From positions 3,968,001 through 4,032,000 of the forward strand of contig NZ_LVWJ02000014.1 of the NCBI RefSeq assembly GCF_001625015.1: a stretch of 64,000 nt of DNA, in the 5' to 3' direction. This DNA comes from Lewinella sp. 4G2 (lineage in GTDB: Bacteria; Bacteroidota; Bacteroidia; Chitinophagales; Saprospiraceae). Shown here one piece after another: positions 37,041 through 45,081 of the stretch. Positions within the stretch are counted from its first letter, which is position 1. Every line of letters starts with the position of its first letter. The notes beneath the pieces were generated by a model that saw nothing but the letters and a program-made list of their open reading frames with translations, was not told the DNA's origin and did not search any database. The position numbers and the translations under genes were made by a program.

Positions 37041-38213
37041 ATGCCGAAGAAATTACATCCGCAGACCCAGGCCATCCGTGGCCAGATGGAAAAAACGGGC
37101 TTTCGTGAGCACTCCGCTCCCCTGTTTTTGACCAGCAGTTTTACCTTCGATTCCGCGGAATCCATGGCCGCTTCCTTCCGGGGAGAGGGCGACGGCATCA
37201 TCTATTCTCGGTACAACAACCCCAGCGTGGACGAGCTCGTAGCTAAAGTGTGCGCGCTCGAAGGGCTGCCAGCGGGGTTCGCTACTGGCTCCGGCATGGC
37301 GGCGGTTTTTGCCAGTATTGCCGCCCTCGTGCAACAGGGAGACCACATCATCGCTACGCGCGCATTGTTTGGAAGCACCCACCAGATTTTGACTTCGATC
37401 CTGCCCAAGTGGGGAGTTAGGTTCACCTACGTAGACCCGGAAAACCCGGAGACCTGGTCGGCTGCTCTCCGCCCGGAGACCGTGATGTTCCTCACCGAAA
37501 CCCCTTCCAATCCGGGGTTGAAGCTGGTTGACCTGAAAGCAGCGGGTAAATTCAGCAAGGACAACGATCTACTGTTCGTAGTAGACAATTGCTTCGCCAC
37601 CTCTATCATTCAGCGGCCAGCGGACTACGGGGCGGACCTCGTGACCCACTCCGCAACAAAGTGGATGGACGGGCAGGGGCGCGTCCTTGGCGGTCTACTC
37701 GTCGGCACGGAGGAGGTGATGGAAAAGGTGACCTTCTTTTGTCGCCACACTGGTCCGGCCATGTCGCCCTTCAATGCTTGGGTAATTTCCAAAAGTCTCG
37801 AAACCCTCCACGTTCGCCTGGCCGCGCACTGCGCCTCTGCCCTCAAACTGGCCGAATGGTTGACGGATCTGCCGATGGTCAAGGCGGTCCACTACCCCTA
37901 CCTACCCAGCCACCCACAGTACGAACTAGCCCGACGGCAAATGACAGCTGGCGGCGGCATCGTCACTTTTGAATTGGCCGGCGGAATTGAGGCGGCCAAT
38001 GCGCTGCTTAATCGGGTCGAAATCTGTACCCGTAGTTCCAATCTCGGTGATACCCGAACCATCCTCACCCACCCGGCTACGACGACACATTCGAAGCTGA
38101 CGCCGGAGGAAAGGGCCAGCGTTGGCATCAGCGATGGCCTCGTCAGAATGAGCGTCGGCCTCGAGCACGTCGATGATCTTAAAACGGATTTGCTACTTGG
38201 CTTGCAGCCTTAG
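37041..38213 (+). CDS. metZ: O-succinylhomoserine sulfhydrylase (Cys/Met metabolism PLP family)
   Basis: 390 residues. PLP enzyme condensing an activated homoserine with sulfide to homocysteine for methionine synthesis. The PLP lysine is in HSATKWMDGQGRVLGG near residue 210, a segment characteristic of MetZ rather than MetB or MetC; YSRYNNPSVDELVAKVCALEG and ATGSGMAAVFASIAAL are shared by the family. Acetyl- versus succinyl-homoserine preference cannot be fixed from sequence. It has a promoter box 4 nt upstream and is convergent with dnaG, 8 nt apart. Confidence 0.87.
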   Translation: MPKKLHPQTQAIRGQMEKTGFREHSAPLFLTSSFTFDSAESMAASFRGEGDGIIYSRYNNPSVDELVAKVCALEGLPAGFATGSGMAAVFASIAALVQQGDHIIATRALFGSTHQILTSILPKWGVRFTYVDPENPETWSAALRPETVMFLTETPSNPGLKLVDLKAAGKFSKDNDLLFVVDNCFATSIIQRPADYGADLVTHSATKWMDGQGRVLGGLLVGTEEVMEKVTFFCRHTGPAMSPFNAWVISKSLETLHVRLAAHCASALKLAEWLTDLPMVKAVHYPYLPSHPQYELARRQMTAGGGIVTFELAGGIEAANALLNRVEICTRSSNLGDTRTILTHPATTTHSKLTPEERASVGISDGLVRMSVGLEHVDDLKTDLLLGLQP

Positions 38214-38221
38214 CCTAAAAT

Positions 38222-40399
38222 CTACAGGATCACCGTTCCCAGCTCCGCCGCCAATTCTTTGCGCATCTGGTCCAACTGCTGCTGCACCTTAAGGTGTAGG
38301 ATCAGCCCGTCTTCGTCTCCGGCGCGATCCAGTTCTTTGATTTTCGCAATGTTTTCCCGGCACTTACGATCGATCTTTTCCATCCGGAAGATGCGTAGGA
38401 AATTATCCGCGTAGGCCCGCTGGTTGTCCTCGGGTAATTTTTGGCGCAGGATGACGTCGTACTTTTCCCGCCAGTTCGGGCTCATGGAATACTTTTTGGT
38501 AGTCGCCTCAATGGCGAGTTGACGGATCTTTTCGTCCTCGTGGTTCAGGAAAAATTCTGGTGGCGGGGCCAGCTCATTGGCGGAAACTTCCATCACCATC
38601 AGCACGACCTTGCGCGCGATGGGGGCATCAAAATCATTGAGGAGGTCGGCGATATTTCTGGTCAGAAAAGTACCGACGCTTAGGTGTTGCTCTTCGTCGT
38701 AATGGCTGCTTCCGTGGCGGATCAGCAGGCGGGCGAGGTCGAGCTCCTGGTAGGTTTCCCCCGTCAGAATTAGTGGGCTACCGACCCGGTCGAGGGAATC
38801 CTCGCTGGGTGCCGGTCCGGGGTCAGGGCCAAATCCAGGTTCCGGGCCAAAGTAGGCGTCCGGCGGGCCACCCCAGCCATCTTCTTCGCCACCACCGGCC
38901 CAGCCCATGTCCTCCATTCCGGCCCAATTCTCGTCACTGCTATCGGCCTTCGGCGGGGGCGCTGCCGCGGGTGCGGAGTTAGGGGGTGGAGTACCGGGGA
39001 AGGGCGCATGATCGTACCCTTCCTTTTGCCGACGGGCCGGCCGTTGACCAACGGGGCCACGCTGGCGACGCCGCGCTTCGCGTTCCGCATCCCGTTTTGC
39101 CTTTTCCCGTCGCTCAGCCACGGCGGTATTGACGAGGTTGATGAGTAAGGACTCCTCCAACCCCAGGCGGCCGGAGAATTGCTGGACGTAGCCCTGCCGC
39201 TTGAGGGGATCGTCCACCAAAGCCAGCGTGGAGATGCTGGACCGGATCGCTTCGCTCCGCGCGGCGACGTCATCCCCCGCCTCTTCCAGCAGGAGATCGG
39301 ATTTAAAGAACAGGAAGTCCCGTCGGGAATCGACCAGAAATTTTTCGAAGGCCGTCGTCCCTACCTTCTGCATGTAGCTATCGGGATCTTCCCCGTCGGG
39401 GAGGATGACTACGCGGACGTTCAGCCCTTCAATGAGTAGTACGTCCACCCCGCGGAGGGCAGCTTTGATTCCCGCCTTGTCTCCGTCGTAGAGGAGGGTG
39501 ACGTTCTCCGTTTGTCGCTTAACCAGACGAGCCTGCCCCGGGGTAAGGCTGGTGCCGGAGGTCGCTACGACGTTGGTCACCCCGTGCTGGTGCAGGCTGA
39601 TGACGTCGGTGTAACCCTCCACCATATACACGTTGTCCAACTTACGAATCGACTGCCGCGCCTGGTAGATCCCGTAGAGGACGTCCGACTTATGGTAGAC
39701 CTCCGTTTCCGGGCTGTTGACGTACTTGGGCGCCTTGACGTTCGTCTTCAGGATGCGCCCGGCAAAGGCAATCGGCTTCCCCTGAAGGTTGTGGATGGTG
39801 AACATCACCCGGTCAAAGAAGAAATCCTTCTTGTTGCGGATGAGCCCCAGTTTGTCGAGCTGCTCGGGCTTATACCCAGCCGCCGTTGCGGCTTTGAAAA
39901 GGGCATCCCTTTTGAAGGGTGCGTAACCGAGCCCAAACTTTTGCATGACGTCCTTACGGAAGCCCCGGCTCTTGAAATAGCTGAGCCCGACGCTCTTGCC
40001 CTCGTCCGTATTATAGAGTTGGTCCTCGTAGAACTGCCGTGCGAATTCGTTGACAAGCAGTAGGCTTTCCTTTTCCCGGCGCTCCTCCTTTACCTCCTCG
40101 CTGACTTCAACTTCTTCCAGTTTGAAGTTGTAGCGGGCGGCGATTTTCCTAATGGCTTCGGGGAAGCTGAGTTGCTCCAGCGTCATCAGAAATTTGACGG
40201 GGTCCCCACCCTCGCCGCAGCCAAAACACTTGTAGATGTTTCTGGCTGGGTTGACGTTAAAGCTCGGCGTTTTCTCATTATGGAAGGGACACAGACCGAT
40301 CATGTTCTGGCCCCGGCGACGCAGATTTACGTAGTCGCCAACGATGTCTTCCACGCGGGCCATCTCGATGACTTCCCGTACGCTATCCTCTTTGATCAT
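38222..40399 (-). CDS. dnaG: DNA primase
   Basis: 725 residues. It makes RNA primers for replication. The N-terminal CHC2 zinc finger (CPFHNEKTPSF and YKCFGCGEGGD, residues 37-65), the core and Toprim catalytic domain (VEGYTDVISLHQHG, YDGDKAGIKAA, PDGEDPDSY) are intact. A long proline-, glycine- and aspartate-rich linker (about 455-545, with SAPAAAPPPK and GPDPGPAPSED) separates them from a helical C-terminal DnaB-interaction domain. A dispersed repeat encodes part of the linker. A perfect -7 box lies 5 nt before the start codon. Confidence 0.95.
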   Translation of the reverse strand: MIKEDSVREVIEMARVEDIVGDYVNLRRRGQNMIGLCPFHNEKTPSFNVNPARNIYKCFGCGEGGDPVKFLMTLEQLSFPEAIRKIAARYNFKLEEVEVSEEVKEERREKESLLLVNEFARQFYEDQLYNTDEGKSVGLSYFKSRGFRKDVMQKFGLGYAPFKRDALFKAATAAGYKPEQLDKLGLIRNKKDFFFDRVMFTIHNLQGKPIAFAGRILKTNVKAPKYVNSPETEVYHKSDVLYGIYQARQSIRKLDNVYMVEGYTDVISLHQHGVTNVVATSGTSLTPGQARLVKRQTENVTLLYDGDKAGIKAALRGVDVLLIEGLNVRVVILPDGEDPDSYMQKVGTTAFEKFLVDSRRDFLFFKSDLLLEEAGDDVAARSEAIRSSISTLALVDDPLKRQGYVQQFSGRLGLEESLLINLVNTAVAERREKAKRDAEREARRRQRGPVGQRPARRQKEGYDHAPFPGTPPPNSAPAAAPPPKADSSDENWAGMEDMGWAGGGEEDGWGGPPDAYFGPEPGFGPDPGPAPSEDSLDRVGSPLILTGETYQELDLARLLIRHGSSHYDEEQHLSVGTFLTRNIADLLNDFDAPIARKVVLMVMEVSANELAPPPEFFLNHEDEKIRQLAIEATTKKYSMSPNWREKYDVILRQKLPEDNQRAYADNFLRIFRMEKIDRKCRENIAKIKELDRAGDEDGLILHLKVQQQLDQMRKELAAELGTVIL
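38958..38975 (-). repeat. 18-bp dispersed repeat, copy 9 (in dnaG linker)
   Basis: GGCGCTGCCGCGGGTGCG, one difference from the reverse-complement consensus; encodes APAAAP in the disordered primase linker. Confidence 0.82.
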
Positions 40400-40404
40400 T
40401 GTTT

Positions 40405-40412
40405 CAAATATA
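40405..40412 (-). promoter_or_regulatory. -7 element of dnaG
   Basis: Minus-strand TATATTTG, exact consensus, 5 nt before ATG 40399. Confidence 0.65.
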
Positions 40413-40524
40413 CGAAAATCGGGTGTCCGGGTAGCGTCATTTAGGTGACCTTCCCCGACTTGAAACCTAGTGTTTACCAGGGTTTTGGAGCACCTTAACG
40501 TTATTTAACGCTTAGCCGTAGACA

Positions 40525-40701
40525 CTTTTGCCTGGTTTAAGCGTCTCTTAAGCAACAGCAGTAGGGAAAGCTTTCTATTCTTCCCGAAACTGCTTAGACG
40601 GAAGCTTCATATCAATTTGTTTCCGGCAAGATTTAATGGGTGTTCTCATAGTGTGTGGACTGTCCCGGCATCGTTAACTCGATGACCGGGGCAGTTTTTT
40701 T
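40525..40701 (+). ncRNA. Candidate small RNA ending in a strong terminator
   Basis: The 453-nt gap between dnaG and hemL, both minus-strand genes, holds a plus-strand rho-independent terminator with no protein gene before it. Upstream, 40543-40599 can fold into a nested hairpin: GTCT with AGAC, GCAGT (40558-40562) with ACTGC (40589-40593), and GGGAA (40564-40568) with TTCCC (40581-40585) around a 12-nt loop. The RNA family is unknown to me; a 6S-like RNA is possible but not shown. The 5' end is a guess: no clean TAnnTTTG box was found, though CACTTTTG ends near 40530. No credible reading frame lies in it. Confidence 0.5.
40659..40701 (+). terminator. Rho-independent terminator in the dnaG-hemL gap
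   Basis: ACTGTCCCGGCATCG pairs with CGATGACCGGGGCAGT (one wobble, one bulged base) around a short loop, followed by seven Ts. Nothing protein-coding on the plus strand uses it. Confidence 0.88.
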
Positions 40702-40782
40702 AGAGCTACAAACAGTAGAGAAGAACAAAACCGGAAAGAGTGCAAATTATAGTCGAAGTCTTTGACCCCGGGCGAAGAATAG

Positions 40783-40800
40783 CCCGACGTGGACGTCGGG
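40783..40800. repeat. Short perfect palindrome near the hemL 3' end
   Basis: CCCGACGT-GG-ACGTCGGG, 8-bp arms. It lies 53 nt beyond the hemL stop and could be an mRNA-end hairpin or a protein-binding site; no T-tract on either side. Confidence 0.6.
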
Positions 40801-40852
40801 AGCCGAGAGAATGCCTCGAAAGTCATAGACAAAGAGGCAAATTTTCAGCCGA

Positions 40853-42175
40853 CTATCCGCTGAACGCTACGTCCATCGCCCGCTTGATCTTACCTAGTGC
40901 TTCCTCCAGATCCGCGACGGAGTGAGCGCCTGACACGAAACCAACTTCGTAGCCACTGGGGCCGAGGTAGACGCCAGTCTGCAATAACTCGTGGTGAATC
41001 ATCTTAAAGTACTCCATGTTAGCGGGGTCGATCTGGTCCGAGCGGGTAATGCGCTCCGTGCCGAAAGCCAGCCAGAAAATAGAGCCGATGTGGGGAACGT
41101 GGAGGGGGTACCCTTTATCCCGTGCGTAGCCCTCAATCGCCGTAGCGAAAGCGTGGGTCTTCTTGGCCTGCACCTCGTAGAAGCCTTCCGTCAGACACAA
41201 CTCCAGCGCTGCTAAGCCAGCCGCCATAGCTACCGGATTGGCGCTCAATGTGCCCGCCTGGTAAACGGGACCAACCGGAGCGATGTGGTCCATAATGGCC
41301 TTTGATCCGGCGTAGGCGCCGACGGGGAAGCCTCCCCCGATCACTTTGCCAAAGGTGATGATGTCCGGCTGAACGTCGTAGTAACCCGCCGCGCCGGTGA
41401 AACCCACCCGGAAGCCAGAAATCACCTCATCGAATATCAGGAGAACGCCGTGTTTGTAGGCCTTGATCCGTAAACACTTCAGCCAGGAGGGATCCTGAAT
41501 CAACAGCCCGTTATTGGCGGGCACGGGCTCAACGATGATACACGCAATGTCATCAGCGTGCTCACTCAAGGTCTTTTCCAGCAGGTCCCGATCATTGAGG
41601 GGCAGGATGAGGGTATCGGCGGCTACGGACTCGGGCACCCCGGCGCTGGAGCTGGTCCCAAAAGTAGCCAGGCCAGAACCCGCCTTTACCAAAAGACTGT
41701 CCACGTGGCCGTGGTAACACCCATCAAACTTGAGGATCTTATTCTTCCCCGTCACCCCCCGCGCCAGGCGGATTGCGGACATCACCGCTTCGGTACCGGA
41801 GCTGACGAAGCGTAGGCTTTCGATGTAGGGGTGATTATCCAGGATGAGTTTACCAAGGCGATTTCCCATCTCGTTTGGGGTACCGAAACTGGTCCCCTTC
41901 CGTACGGTCGCCATCACCTTTTCTTCGATGTACTCGTTGGCGTGGCCGTGAATGAGTGGGCCCCAGGAACAGCAAAAGTCGATGAATTCGTTGCCGTCCA
42001 CATCAGTCATGCGGCTACCCTTACCTTCCTCAATGAAGAGAGGCGGGCCACTGACGCTACGGAAAGCGCGCACCGGGCTATTCACCCCACCGGGGAAGTA
42101 GGTTTGGGCTTCCGCAAAAAGGGCGGCGGATTTCTCGCGGGGGATACGTTGTTCGTAGCGGACTTCACTGGACAT
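40853..42175 (-). CDS. hemL: Glutamate-1-semialdehyde 2,1-aminomutase
   Basis: 440 residues from ATG 42175 (MSSEVRYEQRIPREKS). PLP enzyme converting glutamate-1-semialdehyde to 5-aminolevulinate in the C5 haem pathway. The PLP lysine is in TFGKVIGGGFPVGAY near residue 266; other hallmarks are PGGVNSPVRAF near 29, FVSSGTEAVMSAIRLAR near 119 and GTLSANPVAMAAGL near 301. An ATG at 42196 adds seven residues, but the TTTG two bases before ATG 42175 looks like the end of a weak -7 box. Lies downstream of ettA on the same strand, separated by 105 nt. Confidence 0.94.
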   Translation of the reverse strand: MSSEVRYEQRIPREKSAALFAEAQTYFPGGVNSPVRAFRSVSGPPLFIEEGKGSRMTDVDGNEFIDFCCSWGPLIHGHANEYIEEKVMATVRKGTSFGTPNEMGNRLGKLILDNHPYIESLRFVSSGTEAVMSAIRLARGVTGKNKILKFDGCYHGHVDSLLVKAGSGLATFGTSSSAGVPESVAADTLILPLNDRDLLEKTLSEHADDIACIIVEPVPANNGLLIQDPSWLKCLRIKAYKHGVLLIFDEVISGFRVGFTGAAGYYDVQPDIITFGKVIGGGFPVGAYAGSKAIMDHIAPVGPVYQAGTLSANPVAMAAGLAALELCLTEGFYEVQAKKTHAFATAIEGYARDKGYPLHVPHIGSIFWLAFGTERITRSDQIDPANMEYFKMIHHELLQTGVYLGPSGYEVGFVSGAHSVADLEEALGKIKRAMDVAFSG

Positions 42176-42280
42176 ACAAATCTCATTTAGGGACAATACT
42201 CAGGCCAAAGCACTGGCATCAATCGGGGTAACGGCTGGTGGCAAAAGCCACGTTAGCTCAGGTCAGGAAGTACTTCCCGA

Positions 42281-43963
42281 TTAGCGGTTGATCACGTTTT
42301 TGAAGCGGGGGCGCTTCGGTGTAACGTCACCAAGGCGAGCCTTTTTGGCCGCTTCGTACTGGCTGTAGTTACCCTCAAAGAACTGGATCTCTCCCTCATC
42401 TTCGAACGAAAGAATATGGGTAGCCAAACGATCGATAAACCAACGGTCGTGACTGATTACGAGGACACAACCCGCAAAACTGTCTAGCGCGTCCTCAAGG
42501 GCGCGGAGGGTATTGATGTCGATATCGTTCGTCGGCTCATCCAGCAGAAGTACGTTACCACCTTCCCGCAGGGTCATGGCTAGCTGCAGGCGGTTCCGTT
42601 CCCCACCGGAGAGGACGCCAACCTTTTTCTGTTGGTCGCCACCCGCGAAGTTGAACTTACTCAAGTAAGCACGAGCGTTAACGGATTTGCCACCCACTTC
42701 GATCATATCGTGCCCCTTGCTGACGATCTCGTAGATGGTCTTACTGCCATCCTGTAATTCTTCGTGGCTCTGGTCTACGTAGCTGATCTTGACGGTTTGG
42801 CCAACGTCCACAGTGCCGGCATCGGGTTCGTGCTCTTTTACTAGGAGACGGAAGAAGGTAGACTTACCCACGCCGTTGGGCCCCAGGATACCGACAATCG
42901 CGTTACGGGGGATGGAGAAGGTGGCATTCTCAAAGAGTACGCGGTCCCCAAAGCCTTTGGAGAGGTTCTGAACTTCTACCACTTTGTCACCAAGACGGGG
43001 ACCGGGTGGAATGTAGATCTCCAGGTTCTTTTCCCTTTCGCGGCCCTCTTCGCCGGCGAGTTTGTCATAAGCGTTGAGGCGGGCCTTCCCCTTGGACTGG
43101 CGGGCTTTCGGCGCCATTTTTATCCATTCCAATTCCCGCTTGAGGGTCTTGCGGCGGTTGCTCTCGGTCTTTTCTTCCTGGGCGAGGCGGGCTTCCTTTT
43201 GCTCCAACCAGCTGGAGTAGTTGCCTTCCCACGGGATGCCTTCGCCACGGTCTAGTTCAAGGATCCAGCCAGCGACGTTGTCCAGGAAGTAACGGTCGTG
43301 CGTCACGGCGATGACCGTTCCCGGGAAGCTCTGTAAGTATTGCTCCAGCCAGTGCACGGACTCCGCGTCAAGGTGGTTCGTCGGTTCGTCCAGCAGCAGG
43401 ACGTCCGGGTTGCTGAGTAGTAAGCGGGCGAGGGCAACCCGGCGGCGTTCACCACCGGAGAGGACGCTCACCTTGGCGTCGTCGGGTGGGCAGCGGAGGG
43501 CATCCATGGCCGTGTTGAGGCGGTTGTCGAGTTCCCAGGCATTTCGGTTCTCCAACTCCTCCATCAGTTCACCCTGGCGCTCGATGAGTTTATTCATCTC
43601 GTCATCGCTCATGGGTTCGGCGAACTTGAGGTTCACGGCGTCGTACTCCTTCATCAGGTCGACGGTTTCCTGAACGCCTTCCTCTACAACTTCGCGGACG
43701 GTTTTTTCGGGGTCTAGTTCTGGCTCCTGTTGGAGGTAACCAATTTTGTAGTCGCCGTCAAATACGACGTTCCCCTGGAAGTTTTTGTCTACTCCCGCAA
43801 TGATCTTCAGCAGCGTCGACTTACCGGAACCGTTCAAGCCGAGGACGCCAATTTTCGCTCCGTAGTAGAAGCTCAACCAGATATTGTTGAGGACTTTTTT
43901 ATTCGCTCCGGGAAAGGTCTTTGAGACCCGTTCCATGGAAAAGATGATCTTGTGATCGGCCAT
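42281..43963 (-). CDS. ettA: Energy-dependent translational throttle protein EttA (ABC-F ATPase)
   Basis: 560 residues from ATG 43963 (MADHKIIFSMERVSKTF). Soluble ABC-F protein with two ATPase domains: Walker A GLNGSGKST and GPNGVGKST, signatures LSGGERRRVALARLL and LSGGERNRLQLAMTL, Walker B VLLLDEPTNHLD and VLLLDEPTNDID. The charged linker between them includes KMAPKARQSKGKARLNAYDKL. EttA binds the ribosomal E site and gates entry into elongation according to the ATP/ADP ratio. The 23-residue upstream extension is not EttA-like and contains the promoter. Confidence 0.93.
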   Translation of the reverse strand: MADHKIIFSMERVSKTFPGANKKVLNNIWLSFYYGAKIGVLGLNGSGKSTLLKIIAGVDKNFQGNVVFDGDYKIGYLQQEPELDPEKTVREVVEEGVQETVDLMKEYDAVNLKFAEPMSDDEMNKLIERQGELMEELENRNAWELDNRLNTAMDALRCPPDDAKVSVLSGGERRRVALARLLLSNPDVLLLDEPTNHLDAESVHWLEQYLQSFPGTVIAVTHDRYFLDNVAGWILELDRGEGIPWEGNYSSWLEQKEARLAQEEKTESNRRKTLKRELEWIKMAPKARQSKGKARLNAYDKLAGEEGREREKNLEIYIPPGPRLGDKVVEVQNLSKGFGDRVLFENATFSIPRNAIVGILGPNGVGKSTFFRLLVKEHEPDAGTVDVGQTVKISYVDQSHEELQDGSKTIYEIVSKGHDMIEVGGKSVNARAYLSKFNFAGGDQQKKVGVLSGGERNRLQLAMTLREGGNVLLLDEPTNDIDINTLRALEDALDSFAGCVLVISHDRWFIDRLATHILSFEDEGEIQFFEGNYSQYEAAKKARLGDVTPKRPRFKNVINR

Positions 43964-43984
43964 TTTATTACTATTTCTGGCCGG

Positions 43985-43992
43985 CGAAGGTA
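43985..43992 (-). promoter_or_regulatory. -7 element of ettA
   Basis: Minus-strand TACCTTCG, 21 nt before ATG 43963. Confidence 0.5.
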
Positions 43993-44027
43993 AGCCAAAA
44001 TGAAGCCGTCTTGGTTGGGCGAATGTC

Positions 44028-44076
44028 AACAAAACCAGGACGCCCGCACTACTGGTATCAGCAATGCGGGCGCCCC
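44028..44076 (-). terminator. Terminator-like hairpin after the DUF6438 gene
   Basis: Arms CGCCCGCA (44041-44048) and TGCGGGCG (44065-44072), 8 bp or more, with GGTTTTGTT following in the minus direction. It lies 17 nt beyond the stop codon at 44093. Confidence 0.65.
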
Positions 44077-44092
44077 GATAAAGTAGCAGGTA

Positions 44093-44887
44093 TTACTTCT
44101 CCCAGCGCTCTTCGTCGAGCATGATCTGGACTTCTTCCATCAAGTCCTTGAACTGGATGGGTTCGCCGTACCAAACGGTGATTTCCCGCTCCTTGCCCTT
44201 GTCATCAAAGTAGGTCAAAACGGTAGTGGTGGCATCCGCAGGGCCGTCGTCTGCATTTGGGTAGAACTCTTGGGGTTGCATGGCCATAAGTTCTTCAAAG
44301 CCTTCCACCAGGCGGGCAAATTTGAATCCCATCGGTTCCGTGTAGAAAGTGCCGCGCAGTTTAGTATTCTCGCGGCCATCGAGCCGGAGGATGCCATTTT
44401 CAAAGACGTCGAGGCGATACTCTTCGCACTTACCCCGGCAGGGTGTCTTCGTGATACTGAATATCAGTTGGTCATCGTCGATCATTTTAGCCAAGTCTTT
44501 TGAGCGCAACATCTTTTGCTGTTGCTCAATGATTGCCCGGCGCTGGGCTTCCCGATCAGGGGTGGCGTTAGTCTGGGGTGCAGCCTCGCGACGTGGTTGT
44601 CTGTCACTGGCCATGATCTCTCGTAGCTGGTCCGCTGCGTCCACTGGTTCCGGGATCGAATGAGCGGGAGCACCAATGATGGAATCACGTTCCATCTTCA
44701 CCCGCTCCGCTTGGGCCGGGGGCGCATCAAAACGGGGCGGCGTGGTTGCCGGAGGGGTTGGATCCACGGATGGACGCACCGCGGCGGGTCTGGCGGCATT
44801 ATTATTGTTCACCACCTTATTATTTTGGCGGCTACAGGAACTGACCAACACTAAGGCACCAAATAAACCAAAAAGAAAAAATCGCAT
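44093..44887 (-). CDS. DUF6438 lipoprotein
   Basis: 264 residues from ATG 44887. Lipoprotein signal MRFFLFGLFGALVLVSSC (lipobox VSSC), then an asparagine- and proline-rich disordered stretch (to about residue 150) with a helical EAQRRAIIEQQQKMLRSKDL segment, then a DUF6438-like domain: SITKTPCRGKCEEYRLDVFE, GTFYTEPMGF and a final helix. The CxxxC pair in the domain is typical. Function unknown; probably attached to the outer membrane on its periplasmic side. A dispersed repeat and an AT-rich inverted repeat lie just upstream. Confidence 0.78.
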   Translation of the reverse strand: MRFFLFGLFGALVLVSSCSRQNNKVVNNNNAARPAAVRPSVDPTPPATTPPRFDAPPAQAERVKMERDSIIGAPAHSIPEPVDAADQLREIMASDRQPRREAAPQTNATPDREAQRRAIIEQQQKMLRSKDLAKMIDDDQLIFSITKTPCRGKCEEYRLDVFENGILRLDGRENTKLRGTFYTEPMGFKFARLVEGFEELMAMQPQEFYPNADDGPADATTTVLTYFDDKGKEREITVWYGEPIQFKDLMEEVQIMLDEERWEK

Positions 44888-44995
44888 GCTTGATGTAGTT
44901 AATTCTATTGGGTAAGACGTTCGTCCACAGGGAGAAGTTACTTCGTCAGCGTACAAGGAAATCCTAAAGTTTGCGCTTGCCCGGCCCAATGGCTT

Positions 44996-45013
44996 GGCAC
45001 CTGCGGCAGCGCC
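44996..45013 (+). repeat. 18-bp dispersed repeat, copy 10
   Basis: GGCACCTGCGGCAGCGCC, exact T-form consensus, directly beside the AT-rich inverted repeat at 45021-45076 in the gap between yidC and the lipoprotein gene. Confidence 0.9.
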
Positions 45014-45020
45014 TTTTTGA

Positions 45021-45076
45021 GACGTTAGATTTTAGAAGATAGATTTTAGACATGCACCAATCTAAAATCTAACGTC
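45021..45076. repeat. AT-rich inverted repeat, second copy
   Basis: GACGTTAGATTTTAGA (45021-45036) and its exact reverse complement TCTAAAATCTAACGTC (45061-45076) flank a 24-nt loop that contains AGATTTTAGAC again. It ends 5 nt from the yidC stop codon. Confidence 0.85.
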
Positions 45077-45081
45077 CTTAA

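Noticed and set aside
40740-40925. 61-residue plus-strand frame after the sRNA terminator
   Set aside because: Runs into the hemL 3' end on the opposite strand; arginine-rich without folded-protein character.
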